Below are positions 46,401-53,709 of a DNA stretch of 64,000 bases, piece after piece. Origin of the DNA: Owenia fusiformis. Lineage: Eukaryota > Annelida > Polychaeta > Sabellida > Oweniidae. The stretch is taken from the NCBI GenBank assembly GCA_903813345.2, contig CAIIXF020000012.1:15556020-15620019 (forward strand), given 5' to 3'. Below the pieces are notes generated by a model. The model ran no database searches. It was given only the letters and a program-made list of their open reading frames with translations, and was not told the origin of the DNA. The translations under genes and the position numbers were made by a program. The first letter of the stretch is position 1. Every line of letters starts with the position of its first letter.

Positions 46401-48647
46401 ATCTTTTGACCGCCACTGTGACGTCAGAGGAATTTTCCTTGACGTAGAATCTGCCTTCGACAAAGTCCCGCATGCCCTTTTGACTCATAAACTAAAATCA
46501 TATGGTTTTGGTGCTGACACTTTGAATCTCATAAGCTCATATCTTAAAAATCGAAAAGTTCAAACTAGAGTAAACGGAATCTTATCAAATTTATCAGAAG
46601 ACAATTACATAAACAGCGGGGTGCCTCAAGGGAGCCAAATTGGGCCGATCCTTTTCTTATTATACATAAATGATTTACCGGAAGTAATTGACTCAACATC
46701 TTACATCTATGCAGACGACACCTCCATTTACTTACCTGTACCTAGAGATCATCCAATTCAGAACACTCACGAAATCCTCCAAAAAGATCTTGACAATATT
46801 TTTAAATGGTCACAAACTTGGAAAATGAACTTCAAGCCTTCAAAATCAAAAGAAATAATATTTTGTAAAGAAACCGTCTTTGATAGGCCATATCCAATTT
46901 TGACACTTAATAACAATTCAATTGACCGAGTCGATTCACATAAACATTTAGGCGTAACTCTTGATAAAAACTTAAACTTTAAAACTCATATAAACGAAGT
47001 CCGAGCAAAAATTGACAAACTACTAAATCCCCTATCAGCATTGAAAATGAGAGTAAACTCAAAACATCTTGAAACAATGTACACTTCTTTCATCCTCTCT
47101 AAAATCGAATACGGCTCTTTAATCTATGGTTCGGCGTCGCAAGGTGCTCTGGAACAACTAGACAAACTCCATTACAGAGCAGCCCTGATAGTTTCCGGGG
47201 CGATTTATGGTACGTGCAAGCAAAAATTATATAAATGTTTAAACTGGAAAACCCTAGCGGAGAGAAGAGAAGAAAAACAAAGTATTCACATGTTCAAAGT
47301 CCGATCAAATTTGACCCCCTCTTATGTAGTCTCTATATATGAAAAACTGTCCAATCCTGGTGCCGAAAGGGAGCTCCGCTCCAGAAGAGAATATGTTTTA
47401 CCAGTGAGAGCGTCTGTGAAATACCTAAATTCACCAGCCATAAAGCCTATCTCCATTTGGAAAAATCTTTCAACTGAAATAAAAACATCGCCAACCCTAG
47501 CAATCTTCAAGAAAAACTATAATAAGAAATATACATTTCATAAAAAGAATATTTTAACAAAAAATCTTAATTTGAAAAGGTCTTCTGAAACTAAACTTAA
47601 TAAAATAAGAAGCGACCTTGCCCTTAAAAGTGACTTTTTTAGACATAATTTCAACAACATCATAGATCCTTCTTGCCCCTGCGGCCACCGAAATCAAGAT
47701 AAGATTCATCTTTTACTCGACTGCCCTCTAACCGCCATACATAGAAATGATTACATACAGAACATCCTAAAGTTAGACAATCTTGATATTATGTGCTATT
47801 TTGGAAAAAACAGAAAGCAAAAAATAGAATTTATACTTTATGGAGATGAAAATTTAAATAGTGAACTGAATACAAAATGCCTTCAACTATCTTCAAATTA
47901 TATCGATAACATCTTAGAATGACCATCCTCCTCATTTCACATCATCTCTCATTAACACTCATATACATCATCATGGGCAAGACCTGGTGGACGACCGTCT
48001 GTCCGTTGCAATCCTACACACTCCAGTGATTTATTATATGTTTTTAACTTTCTAGAGGGGGGCCAATAATGCTATGTAGCCTCGGCCCCTCACAATCTAT
48101 GTAAATAATTATGTTGAATATTATAGAAATAAATAACAATAACCTATAAAAAAAACTGCAGGTGGCGTATGATGGTTCATCATAGGCAATTCAATTACTG
48201 TATTATCTAATTAATTTGAAATAAATCAAACCTTTTCAAATGAAAGGTTGGAAATAGAACATTATTAGCCAAGGAAAAATAAAAAAGGGCGATCCATACA
48301 TATAAATGTAGTCTGGGTGATCGCTGGAAACTTTCATAAAAATACTACATTGTCAGAGTAAAGTTTCTAGAACTACCACTACCTACAACCTGTACAATGC
48401 CCAGGCGATTGGTAGTAGATGCTATATGTACGACTATGAAAGGAAAATAAAAACTATGCTAAAAAATAAAAAATAAATAAAGTTTCTCCAATAACAACCC
48501 ATAAATTGTAAAATGAATTGTATTTTGATTTCAGGGGATGATGCAGTTGGCGTAAAATGGACAGATATTAACAGTGAAATAAAACTGTATGCTAGCCACA
48601 AAAATTTCATACACGAGACAGCCAAAAGGCTAGGAGCAGATTGGTGA
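25423..48647 (+). CDS. NUDT9: NUDT9, ADP-ribose pyrophosphatase (Nudix hydrolase), 8 exons
   Basis: Hydrolyses ADP-ribose to AMP and ribose 5-phosphate; mitochondrial in vertebrates. Exons: 25423-25620, 26186-26442, 41987-42088, 42654-42740, 43160-43271, 43770-43913, 44744-44861, 48535-48647. All splice sites are GT-AG with matching phases; 376 aa against about 350 in human. Family blocks: [58 protein letters not shown] then [27 protein letters not shown]. The Nudix helix [20 protein letters not shown] keeps the REFGEE core linked to activity (TRPM2's degenerate domain has RIL). The tail reads GDDAVGVKW...LYASH. Exon 1 is the weakest part: it encodes a hydrophobic segment at residues 37-55 ([19 protein letters not shown]), and an acceptor-like TTTCAG at 25445-25450 means an upstream exon may precede it. 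Intron 2 is 15.5 kb; intron 7 holds a LINE. Confidence 0.93.
26443..27589. other. NUDT9 intron 2, first part, with a 24-bp triplication
   Basis: Bases about 26872-26940 hold three tandem copies of AAAATGTTGTTTAGTATACC then GAAG, the third diverging at its end. Otherwise AT-rich with no gene seen. Confidence 0.6.
27208..27333. mobile_element. ACAGTAAAACC-family dispersed repeat
   Basis: AAACCTTGAAATATGAACAC at the left; two near copies of TGTT(C/T)AGATTA(G/C)(A/G)CAGGTTT; ends GCAGGTTTTACTGTA. Confidence 0.6.
27590..28632. repeat. Long dispersed repeat (CGTCCGTACG microsatellite and 'GGCCATTTTGAAAAATGGCC' blocks)
   Basis: Opens ATTATCCCATCGAACGAAG, with a (CGTC/CGTA)n microsatellite at 27629-27724. 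Then come about four imperfect units with ACTCGAAAAGTAGTGGAGCG, TTTTGTTCATATTTGGTATG and a GGCCATTTT/AAAATGGCC palindrome. It closes GTTCGATGGGATTCGCTACG, so the ends share an inverted ATCCCATCGAAC. Truncated copies are at 51785-51832 and 55068-55225. Confidence 0.78.
28704..28912. mobile_element. MITE with GCAGGCCCGTAGCCAGG ends
   Basis: Opens GCAGGCCGTAGCCAGGATTT and closes GGCTACGGGCCTGC, a 16-bp inverted repeat. Interior has G-homopolymers (28860-28874) and TGGTGAAAAACTGTATGATT, shared with 14738-14875. Confidence 0.82.
28913..31540. other. NUDT9 intron 2, no gene seen
   Basis: Mostly unrecognised AT-rich sequence. TTTATTCCTTGCTGATTCCA at about 29370 and a relative at about 29638 match similar stretches near 38860 and 62437, so a weak old dispersed repeat is present. 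Confidence 0.4.
31548..31670. mobile_element. Fold-back fragment with GGGCTAGGCACAAACG arms
   Basis: GAAATATAGACTGAAGAG, GGTAATATTGTCGAAT and GGGCTAGGCACAAACGTTTT, then the inverted arm TTTTTGTGCCTAGCCC. Same family as 35198-35322. The right side is cut off by the repeat starting at 31671. Confidence 0.65.
31671..32559. repeat. ~890-bp dispersed repeat, copy 1
   Basis: Runs from CAGTGGTTTCAGTAACTTTG to GTAGAATTATGGACCT and matches 51833-53251 in the same orientation with few changes, apart from one large insertion in that copy. The flanks of the two copies differ completely on both sides, which defines the ends. No ORF of substance, no TIR and no clear target duplication. Confidence 0.85.
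32744..33015. mobile_element. Composite MITE: ATTATTACCACC element plus small hairpin (copy 2, inverted)
   Basis: Bases 32790-33015 are the reverse complement of 20484-20709 with a handful of differences. On its left, 32744-32785 is a small fold-back (AATAACGTCATTTCTAAGGG... to ...GAAATGACGTTAT), a shortened counterpart of the hairpin beside copy 1. Confidence 0.82.
33313..33462. repeat. 150-bp dispersed repeat, copy 1
   Basis: From ACAAGATCGCTGAATAAAAT to CGCCCCCTGCTATTGAAAG. A direct copy lies at 54922-55068. It contains GAATTATCGAAAACAAAC. Confidence 0.75.
33463..35250. mobile_element. ~1.8-kb element with ~190-220-bp terminal inverted repeats
   Basis: Left 33463-33672 runs from GTGTATTCAAAAATGTTAC through GCTCTGAGGTCTATATTATG, ATGACGTCACATATTATACG and GGTGAAATGTTGACTTTGTT to TTTATAGAAGGCGTGAATA. 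Right 35022-35250 is its imperfect reverse complement. The interior of about 1.35 kb is AT-rich, with no transposase recognised; a 124-codon ORF at 34378-34752 overlaps another repeat. Non-autonomous DNA transposon. Confidence 0.75.
34352..34497. mobile_element. ACAGTAAAACC-family element inside the 1.8-kb element
   Basis: TATAGTAAAACCTG at the left and CATGTTTTACTGTA at the right, with GTGTTTCACC and GAAATGCC inside. Nested insertion. Confidence 0.55.
35198..35322. mobile_element. Fold-back with ATATAGACTTCAGAGCA ends
   Basis: AATATAGACTTCAGAGCAGG at the left and GCTCTGAAGTCTATATT at the right, with inner arms GGGCTAGG...CCTAGCCC. Its left part is also the right terminus of the 1.8-kb element, so the two are probably one composite unit. 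Confidence 0.68.
35588..35992. mobile_element. 405-bp MITE with CTGTACGCCCGGTATTATTCGCG ends
   Basis: TACTGTACGCCCGGTATTAT and its perfect reverse complement at the right end (25 bp identical). TA at both outer edges. The interior is rich in TTTCGCGA/TCGCGAAA motifs and contains CACGTG and GCATGCGCA. The GC content stands out against the AT-rich surroundings. Confidence 0.85.
35993..36932. other. NUDT9 intron 2, no gene seen
   Basis: AT-rich, with a C homopolymer at about 36356-36368. Nothing else recognised. Confidence 0.35.
36933..38425. mobile_element. ~1.45-kb TATGTCCCCACCA element, copy 1, with internal ~157-bp satellite
   Basis: Opens TATGTCCCCACCACATAGTG, ends TTGGTGGGGACATATTG plus TACACATTTGTGTTC. 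A (CCGT/CTGT)n tract lies near 36980-37022. From about 37497 it contains five to six tandem units of about 157 bp built on CAGCCATTTTGGATTTTC, CCTAAAATCTTGT, AAATTTTCAGGGATGATTCT and TAGTTTTTTGGCATTCTG. Copy 2 is at 40392-41826, same orientation. Confidence 0.85.
38426..40085. other. NUDT9 intron 2, no gene seen
   Basis: AT-rich. TTTATTCCTTGCTGATTTCA at about 38860 belongs to the weak dispersed repeat also seen near 29370 and 62437. No coding signal. Confidence 0.35.
40086..40190 (+). mobile_element. GTCACCACC-family left part
   Basis: TTTTTCCCCACCAAAAAGTG then GTGACATATTGTTATGG, followed by GGTGGTTGGCGGTTGGTGG. A right end of the same family (GGTGACATTTTGTCATG, then TTGCCTTGTT) appears only at 41849-41875, on the far side of the 1.4-kb element copy 2. 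The latter may therefore be nested in a longer member of this family. Confidence 0.5.
40392..41826. mobile_element. ~1.4-kb TATGTCCCCACCA element, copy 2
   Basis: Same ends and interior as 36933-38425, in the same orientation and highly similar. One internal difference: the last satellite unit is fused to the closing block at about 41757 (CAGCCATTTTCAGGATAACC), so part of a unit is missing compared with copy 1. Confidence 0.85.
42490..42624 (+). mobile_element. MITE of the GTCACCACC family
   Basis: Contains GACATATTGTTTAATCTCC, ACTTTTTGTGGATAGTGTTC, GGTGTTTGGCAG, ACAAATGACAGGTGGTGACA and TTAATGCCTTGTTT. It ends 30 bp before NUDT9 exon 4. Confidence 0.8.
42846..42988. mobile_element. 143-bp GGTACCGTA-rich inverted-repeat element
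   Basis: CAGTACCGTATGGTAC at the left, GTACCATGCGGTACTG at the right. TACCGTA/TACGGTA/TACTGTA motifs fill the interior in both orientations. Confidence 0.7.
43985..44393. mobile_element. Composite fold-back element with CAAATATTTCACTCTATTTT arms
   Basis: A first inverted pair (CGTGGGATATCTGGCGATAT near 44012 against ATATCTAGCGATATCCCACG near 44066) is followed by a long hairpin at about 44258-44393. The hairpin arms open CAAATATTTCACTCTATTTT, its tip is GCCCTTCGGGC. A shortened relative is at about 59070-59163. Confidence 0.75.
44895..44991 (+). mobile_element. MITE of the GTCACCACC family (short)
   Basis: TATGTTACCATCGCAAGTGG at the left, ACAAATGACAGGTGGTGACA and TTGCATGTTAATGCCTTGTT at the right. 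The LINE insertion begins about 100 bp further on. Confidence 0.75.
45094..47922 (+). CDS. LINE ORF2 fragment: endonuclease C-terminus plus reverse transcriptase
   Basis: An open frame of 942 codons without interruption. Endonuclease end: SDHSTV at about 76-81, with [17 protein letters not shown] before it. Reverse transcriptase from about 310: [43 protein letters not shown] (first catalytic Asp about residue 450), [20 protein letters not shown] and YADDT (about 539-543, the catalytic Asp pair). The C-terminal [17 protein letters not shown] at about 861-877 is a zinc-knuckle-like CxC-H-C motif common near the end of such proteins. The ATG at 45094 comes from chance flanking sequence rather than the original start. 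The open frame indicates recent insertion. The endonuclease N-terminus is absent, so this copy is not expected to move by itself. Confidence 0.9.
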   Translation: MNQTDFNAKSVYFYENERENTLGPKLYDTMSNLGFEELINTPTRITETSESCLDLVFTNFPGLINSTEVHAPIGNSDHSTVLTNINISPHFNSEPSKKKTWQYKNCNLDNLNNLILNQNWHDIIATGTVNASTQAVTNKLTSIFNDNIPFKTKISKSNDMPWFDNEIKMELNKRDKLYKKFKRNNTEINKTNYKDQVKIVEQKVKLLKDNYENKICDDLQSFSSGSKFYWQAIKKLLGTRFTPSIPTLFSSDLTRVFSTDNDKATELLNHFTSKFHHDFDFDQRDLPILQMRTNKILTNISTNREEVRTLLLDLNPSKKEGPDGITNRMLLMTASTIDLPLSLLFNRILNEQCFPDIWKLATICPIFKNKGVRSDKANYRPVSLLNTISKVFEKVIQNRILTHLLENNLLYNNQSGFLPGHSTDFQLIAITNFINESFDRHCDVRGIFLDVESAFDKVPHALLTHKLKSYGFGADTLNLISSYLKNRKVQTRVNGILSNLSEDNYINSGVPQGSQIGPILFLLYINDLPEVIDSTSYIYADDTSIYLPVPRDHPIQNTHEILQKDLDNIFKWSQTWKMNFKPSKSKEIIFCKETVFDRPYPILTLNNNSIDRVDSHKHLGVTLDKNLNFKTHINEVRAKIDKLLNPLSALKMRVNSKHLETMYTSFILSKIEYGSLIYGSASQGALEQLDKLHYRAALIVSGAIYGTCKQKLYKCLNWKTLAERREEKQSIHMFKVRSNLTPSYVVSIYEKLSNPGAERELRSRREYVLPVRASVKYLNSPAIKPISIWKNLSTEIKTSPTLAIFKKNYNKKYTFHKKNILTKNLNLKRSSETKLNKIRSDLALKSDFFRHNFNNIIDPSCPCGHRNQDKIHLLLDCPLTAIHRNDYIQNILKLDNLDIMCYFGKNRKQKIEFILYGDENLNSELNTKCLQLSSNYIDNILE
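45095..48157 (+). mobile_element. 5'-truncated CR1/Jockey-group LINE
   Basis: Non-LTR retrotransposon in intron 7 of NUDT9, same strand as the gene. The visible part begins inside the AP-endonuclease domain: the first residues (NQTDFNAK) look like the continuation of a GDFN motif whose GDF is missing. It continues through the full reverse transcriptase to a 3' UTR of about 230 bp, which has a G-rich/C-rich stem (GAGGGGGGCC...GGCCCCTC, about 48053-48092) and an A-rich tail (AATAAATAACAATAACC, then A8). Loss of the 5' part with intact 3' end is the usual result of incomplete target-primed reverse transcription. No target duplication could be read with confidence. Confidence 0.88.
48158..48534. 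other. NUDT9 intron 7, 3' part
   Basis: AT-rich. A short fold-back (about 48310-48425) pairs AGTTTCTAGAACTACC-like and GGTAGTAGATGC-like stretches only loosely. No gene or known repeat seen. Confidence 0.3.
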
Positions 48648-49475
48648 TAGATGATATTAAAATTTATTACCTGATAGTGTAATTCTCTGCAATCTTATTG
48701 GCCTATGTGACGTGACCTCTATATAGCTAGTATTTACCCAGGATGGAATTCAGATACCATGGATTATATTTAGCACTAATGGTGTTTAGTATTTCTTATG
48801 AACTCAAAATATCATCATTTGTAGAAAAATTGAAATATCATATATGCCCAATATACCATAGAACTATAAAAAAAACATAATTCAGCAATTTTTCATGTAG
48901 TTAAACAATTGAAAATACAGATAATACACCATTGAACAATATACCATGTTATGGCATGGCCATGTTTTAGTGGTAAAGAGTGAACCAGCAAGGAATTTTA
49001 GAGAAAGATGGTCTTAGAACAAGTCTCTGGAACACCCCCCCCCCTTCATCCCCATTTCACGAGGACTATGGAAGTGTATAAAGAAAAACATTGATTCGAA
49101 CTCATATACAATTCATCCTTCTGTATTAGGATAAAAATTATACACATAATGCAATTTGGGCTAGATATATATGTTGTCAAAGACATACGATGTCACAGAC
49201 ACGTGATGTCACAGACACATGGTGTTACAAACCATATGGTGTCTAAAACATACCATGTCATTTCTTCATTATTTTACATGCTCCCATTCTTGCTTTTTCT
49301 GTTCTTTCATGATATTCTTAATACTTGTGTATATATGCTATAGGGGATTAATTGTTACCACAATTAAAGCACATGTATTTCTAACCATGACGCTAGCCAT
49401 GACTGTTTTAAGATACAGAGGTTGAATTGAATTTTGTAATCTATATCAACTACATTGACTTCTTAGTACACAGCC
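48648..49475. other. NUDT9 3' flank
   Basis: Probable 3' UTR and downstream sequence. Bases about 49180-49260 hold three imperfect tandem units around GATGTCACAGACAC(A/G)(T). No gene seen. Confidence 0.4.
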
Positions 49476-49477
49476 AA

Positions 49478-49634
49478 TATAATTCAACGCCGTTTCGGCA
49501 TCGAAAAAATTCGGCACTGTTTCGACACCGTTCCGGCACCGAAACCTTTCGACACAAAAATTTGCTACCAGACTAGTCAGTCCATTTGGTGCCAAAACGG
49601 CACCCAAATTTGGCACCGAAACGGCGTCGAAAAT
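49478..49634. mobile_element. 157-bp element with TTCAACGCCGTTTCGGC ends
   Basis: TTCAACGCCGTTTCGGCATC at the left and GGCACCGAAACGGCGTCGAA at the right are inverted. CGGCACCGAAAC motifs repeat inside in both orientations. Confidence 0.7.
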
Positions 49635-49671
49635 GAGATTGCATTTTGGGGTTGTAGGCCAGTGTAAATAC

Positions 49672-49846
49672 AGTAAAACCTGTGTATATCGAACATTTTT
49701 TGCCAAGAAAAAATGTTCAGTGTTGGAAGGTGTTCACTACAGAGAGGGTAATTACAGAAGTCATTAGAGTATGTGCGGTTGAAGGGTGTCTACTAGAGAC
49801 AGGTGTTCACTAGAGAGAGGTGTTTACAAAGACAGGTTTTACTGTA
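49672..49846. mobile_element. ACAGTAAAACC-family element
   Basis: Opens TACAGTAAAACCTGTG, closes CAGGTTTTACTGTA (inverted). Interior has GTGTTCACTA and AGAGAGGTGTTTAC. Confidence 0.75.
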
Positions 49847-49865
49847 GTATTGTTGTAATTTGAGG

Positions 49866-49979
49866 TTATGTCACTATCGTGGCATATATGCCCGAGGTCT
49901 CAGTGATATATGGCCCGATCTTGGGAGGGACATTGATCTCTGAGAACCGAGGGCATATGTGCCACGATAGTGCCATAAA
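49866..49979. mobile_element. Fold-back, CACTATCGTGGCATATATGCCC arms
   Basis: TGTCACTATCGTGGCATATA then TGCCC pairs with GGGCATATGTGCCACGATAG then TG. Arms of about 27 nt, loop about 58 nt. Confidence 0.78.
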
Positions 49980-50289
49980 TGATTTATAACATACTTATGA
50001 TGATGTAGACTGGTCAGAGAGTACCGTTTTCTTATAGAATTGACAAACAAATGGTTTGAAAATGATTGAAAAGAGTTAAGAAAAATTGCTCTTGATGGTT
50101 GGTGCTACACAAAGTGGAAAACAGAACTTACAATTAATAAAACCATAGGGAACTAGAACTACATTGTATTGCTTCATAATCTCTTTAATCCAGAAAATAT
50201 ACAGTATATCACAAAATAATACAGGATTTCATAGTCCCTATATATGTAAGTTTGCCGATTGAAAAGGGTAAGTATGTACTTTTTGGCAT

Positions 50290-50430
50290 TTTATGTCACC
50301 ACCAAAAAATGGTGACATATTGTTATTGCTACTGTTTGAGTGACTGGTAGTCAGAAATTATTAGCACATGTATGATTGTAACAAAATCTTATTCTAACCT
50401 TACCAGATGGCGACATTTTGTCACGTTATC
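50290..50430 (+). mobile_element. GTCACCACC-family element (diverged)
   Basis: TTTTATGTCACCACCAAAAA then ATGGTGACATATTGTTATTG at the left; GGCGACATTTTGTCACG at the right. Confidence 0.65.
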
Positions 50431-50433
50431 TTT

Positions 50434-50580
50434 ATGCCTAATGCGGGTCACATTTGCTCTGATTCATCGGCTTGGGCCCCGCCGATTGAGTATCCTGTTC
50501 ACAATTGTATTCAGTTTTGAACAGAATACTCAATTGGCCGGGTGCCGGCCGATGAATCGGAGCAAATGTGACCCAGGCAT
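50434..50580. mobile_element. Fold-back, GGTCACATTTGCTC arms
   Basis: TAATGCGGGTCACATTTGCT then CTGATTCATCGGC pairs with GCCGATGAATCGGAGC then AAATGTGACCCAGGCATTA. An inner inverted pair also exists: TTGAGTATCCTGTTC against GAACAGAATACTCAA. A relative of the inner CGGCCGATGA block is at 52343-52397. Confidence 0.8.
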
Positions 50581-50619
50581 TACATACATATCGGTATTCT
50601 CCCCAAGGATTTTTTTCTA

Positions 50620-50795
50620 CAGTAAGACCTGTCTAATCTGAATGGCACTGGGACTGGCCAAAAGTGTTTGTATTGCCCAGTTGGCAGTTGTTCACATTTT
50701 GAGATATTTTGAACATGAAGTCTGTGGCAGATACAAAAAATAGGATAGAAAAAGGTGTTCACATTGAGAGCGTTCAGATATACTGGTTTCACTAT
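50620..50795. mobile_element. ACAGTAAAACC-family element
   Basis: Opens CTACAGTAAGACCTGTCTAA, contains GGCCAAAAGTGTTT and GGTGTTCACATTGAGAG, and ends TATACTGGTTTCACTA. Confidence 0.6.
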
Positions 50796-50864
50796 TGAGC
50801 ATTTTCACAATTGGTAATAGGGTTTCAGGTAGGTGGAAGCAGGTGTAATACAGTGCCCTCTTGT

Positions 50865-51314
50865 TCCAATGTTGGGGAGGATTCTAATGTTGGGGAGGAT
50901 TCCAATGTTGGGGAGGATTCCAATGTTGGGGAGGATTCCAATGTTGGGGAGGATTCTTATGTTGGGGAGGATTCCAATGTTGGGGAGGATTCTTATGTTG
51001 GGGAGGATTCCAATGTTGGGGAGGATTCCAATGTTGGGGAGGATTCTAATGTTGGGGAGGATTCTTATGTTGGGGAGGATTCCAATGTTGGGGAGAATTC
51101 TTATGTTGGGGAGGATTCTTATGTTGGGGAGGATTCCAATGTTGGGGAGGATTCTTATGTTGGGGAGGATTCTTATGTTGGGGAGGATTCCAATGTTGGG
51201 GAGGATTCTTATGTTGGGGAGGATTCCAATGTTGGGGAGGATTCCAATGTTGGGGAGGATTCTAATGTTGGGGAGGATTCTTATGTTGGGGAGGATTCCA
51301 ATGTTGGGGAGGAT
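50865..51314. repeat. 18-bp minisatellite, 25 units
   Basis: Unit TCCAATGTTGGGGAGGAT, 25 tandem copies without indels. Sites vary mainly between two states: TCC/TCT AAT and TCT TAT. Because 18 is a multiple of 3, two plus frames stay open across it and would encode S(N/Y)VGED and MLGRI(L/P) repeats. The flanking sequence shows no gene structure, so I treat these as composition artefacts. Confidence 0.95.
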
Positions 51315-51317
51315 TCA

Positions 51318-51784
51318 CTCTATATAAAAATGGCTTTACATTATGATTATTACCAGTACTTTTTTGAAGCTTAATTTCCAAAAATGCTTTACGAAACCTC
51401 TCTGTAGATTATAAAACTTATTTAGTATGTTACTCTTCAATGACTAGTGGCTAGTTGTATATTCTTTATTATTACAGTATATTGTAATTAAGATAATATA
51501 CATGATATATTATATTCTGTGATATGCCTATTATTATAGGTGAATAAATCATTCAAAATATTCATTTATATCAGAGTTATTTTGTTAGTATATGTAGTTT
51601 GATTGTTGGCTCGCGCGATGATCCTATGGAATTGTCTACTTGTCCATCAGTCAACAATTTTCAGACATATGAAAACTGCTTACTGGCCTCTCATCTGAAC
51701 TAAAGTTAGTCTGAAAGTTAAAAGCATCCACCTTAGCTGGTATACCTGACGAGGGACACAACATTTTAACATTGAACTTTAGAT
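51318..51784. other. No gene seen
   Basis: AT-rich with no recognised repeat. At 51785-51832 it runs into a fragment of the 27.6-kb repeat family (AACTCGAAAAGTAGTGGAGC, TTTTGTTCATATTTGG). Confidence 0.4.
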
Positions 51785-51832
51785 TACTGTAACTCGAAAA
51801 GTAGTGGAGCGATTTTGTTCATATTTGGAATG

Positions 51833-53251
51833 CAGTGGTTTCAGTAACTTTGTGTACAAGGGGCAGATGAAAAATAGAAGAGGCGGCATTCAAAATAACC
51901 AATTTTACGCTCCCGACAATGCAATTCTTGTTATTTTAGAGTCCATGGACTGAAAGAAAGATGTCCAAGGTTTGTCAAAGTCATTTCCATGTGTGATGTG
52001 GCAAGACATGGGCTCCACAAAATAACACCTGGAACTGTGGAATGACTAGGGCAACTTATATAGAATGTCATTTACCTTTTATAAGATGACTTACCCTTAC
52101 ACAGGTTGCATTTCACAAATCCAAATGCACCTGTTGAATTGAACACTTATAAATCAAAATCTAGAATTGTCATTATTAAAATGAGAGTGATGTATTAATA
52201 GATGATTCACTTGTGATTATGTGTATATCAGATTCATTTTAAATATGCACCAATTGTCTTCACAATTTTACATAATGTACCTTCATGTTTTGTGACTAAA
52301 ATTGCCGAATTACATATTTTTTGTCGAAACTGATTTAGAAATCGGCCGATGACTACTCATCGGCCGGCGCCCGGCGCATATGTGGCCTAGGCATTAGAGA
52401 GAGACCGAGGTGGGAGATATCCCCCTCCCCTCTACACCAAACTTGTTCTCACTACGTTTTCGATAATTGCCTGAAAGGCTTCGTCACACATTATTAAGGA
52501 AAACATATCTACACATTTTGCGCATTTAACCATTTGATAACATATTGTGGATCTTAACTTAATTTGTAAATGTGAATTCGCACCCTCATTTGCATGGAAG
52601 ACTTTGATAAAATCCTTTTTTGATGATTTTTGTTAGAAAGCTGATGTTTGGCTAAGCTTCGAAATTCCAAATTGAACAGTCTACTAAGAATACCATGTTG
52701 TAAATATTGTTTTCTTTATAATATGTCGAGCTAGGACTGTAGGACTGCTCAAAGAAATTCGCTTTTTGTAGCTACAAGTATTTAATTCCAATAGATGATG
52801 AACTTCTCAATATAAGAAATTACCCTCATAAGACATTGTTGCAAGGTGTGTCGCAACGAATGTGGCACCCCTTATTTCCGGGCCCGCATTATGTATTCTC
52901 GAAGAAAGCCATCATGATAAACCATGACATCTCATTTCTTCTCAGCCCTGTGTTTCAGGTGAAACAGAAGGATGCCATGAGTATCAGAATGGAAGAAAGC
53001 ATATATTTGCATTGATGGTGTATAGATAGTTATTTTATATAGTGTTTCTAGTTGTACGTGGAAACCTATTCTAACCAGGAAGGATATTGCAACTTTTTTC
53101 AAGATCCTAAAGTTGCAATTCTCGTTATTGTGTTTCATTGTTAAGACGCACCTATGAAAGTGAGTCGCTGGTACAAAGGCGTAGTTCTACATAAATTCAA
53201 GAGTATACACTTTTTTTAAACTTGTACGTGAACGTGTAGAATTATGGACCT
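51833..53251. repeat. ~890-bp dispersed repeat, copy 2, with a 524-bp insertion
   Basis: CAGTGGTTTCAGTAACTTTG to GAATTATGGACCT, matching 31671-32559. The match is broken at 51990/52515 by a segment absent from copy 1. The segment opens GTGTGATGTGG and closes ATATCTACAC, with AT at both joints. It carries a CGGCCGATGACTACTCATCG then GCCGG palindrome near 52350. Confidence 0.85.
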
Positions 53252-53709
53252 AGTGGATTTTTTCTCCCTTTTGTACTGTTAATAGTTGGCCGGTTGAGTA
53301 TATAAAGGTATACATGTCCCAGCTTTTGGTAAGTGGGGGGGGGGTCAAATGTGGGCCATCCACACATACACTTTTTATCATGCTTAAAGGGTGACGCATA
53401 TCGTTTAGCAAATCGAACGCTCGTTTCTGGTGTTGCTCACCGTTTAGTATAAAAGGCCCGATCCCGGAATAATACTCAAGGGTTCACAGGTTCGTGGTCG
53501 TTGTGTCAACACCTCTAACTGTTATATAGCATAAGTATATTATAGATCGTCACACATTTATAAAAGGGTGATTTTTATTTTGACAAATCAATTCCACATT
53601 TATGGGTGAAGTCTCAGGATCTTCTATTTGTGTATAATAAGGAAAAATTGGCATCTAAATTTCCCCATAACGTAATAGCACACAGCTTGGCATCTGAAAT
53701 ATCCTACAA

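Noticed and set aside
45094-47922. Host gene with reverse-transcriptase domain (such as a telomerase)
   Set aside because: YADD motif, SDH endonuclease end, C-terminal zinc knuckle and A-rich tail are those of a LINE; it sits wholly inside a NUDT9 intron.
50811-51374. Two overlapping ORFs of 164 and 187 codons
   Set aside because: They exist because the 18-bp repeat keeps frames open; no unique coding sequence around them.
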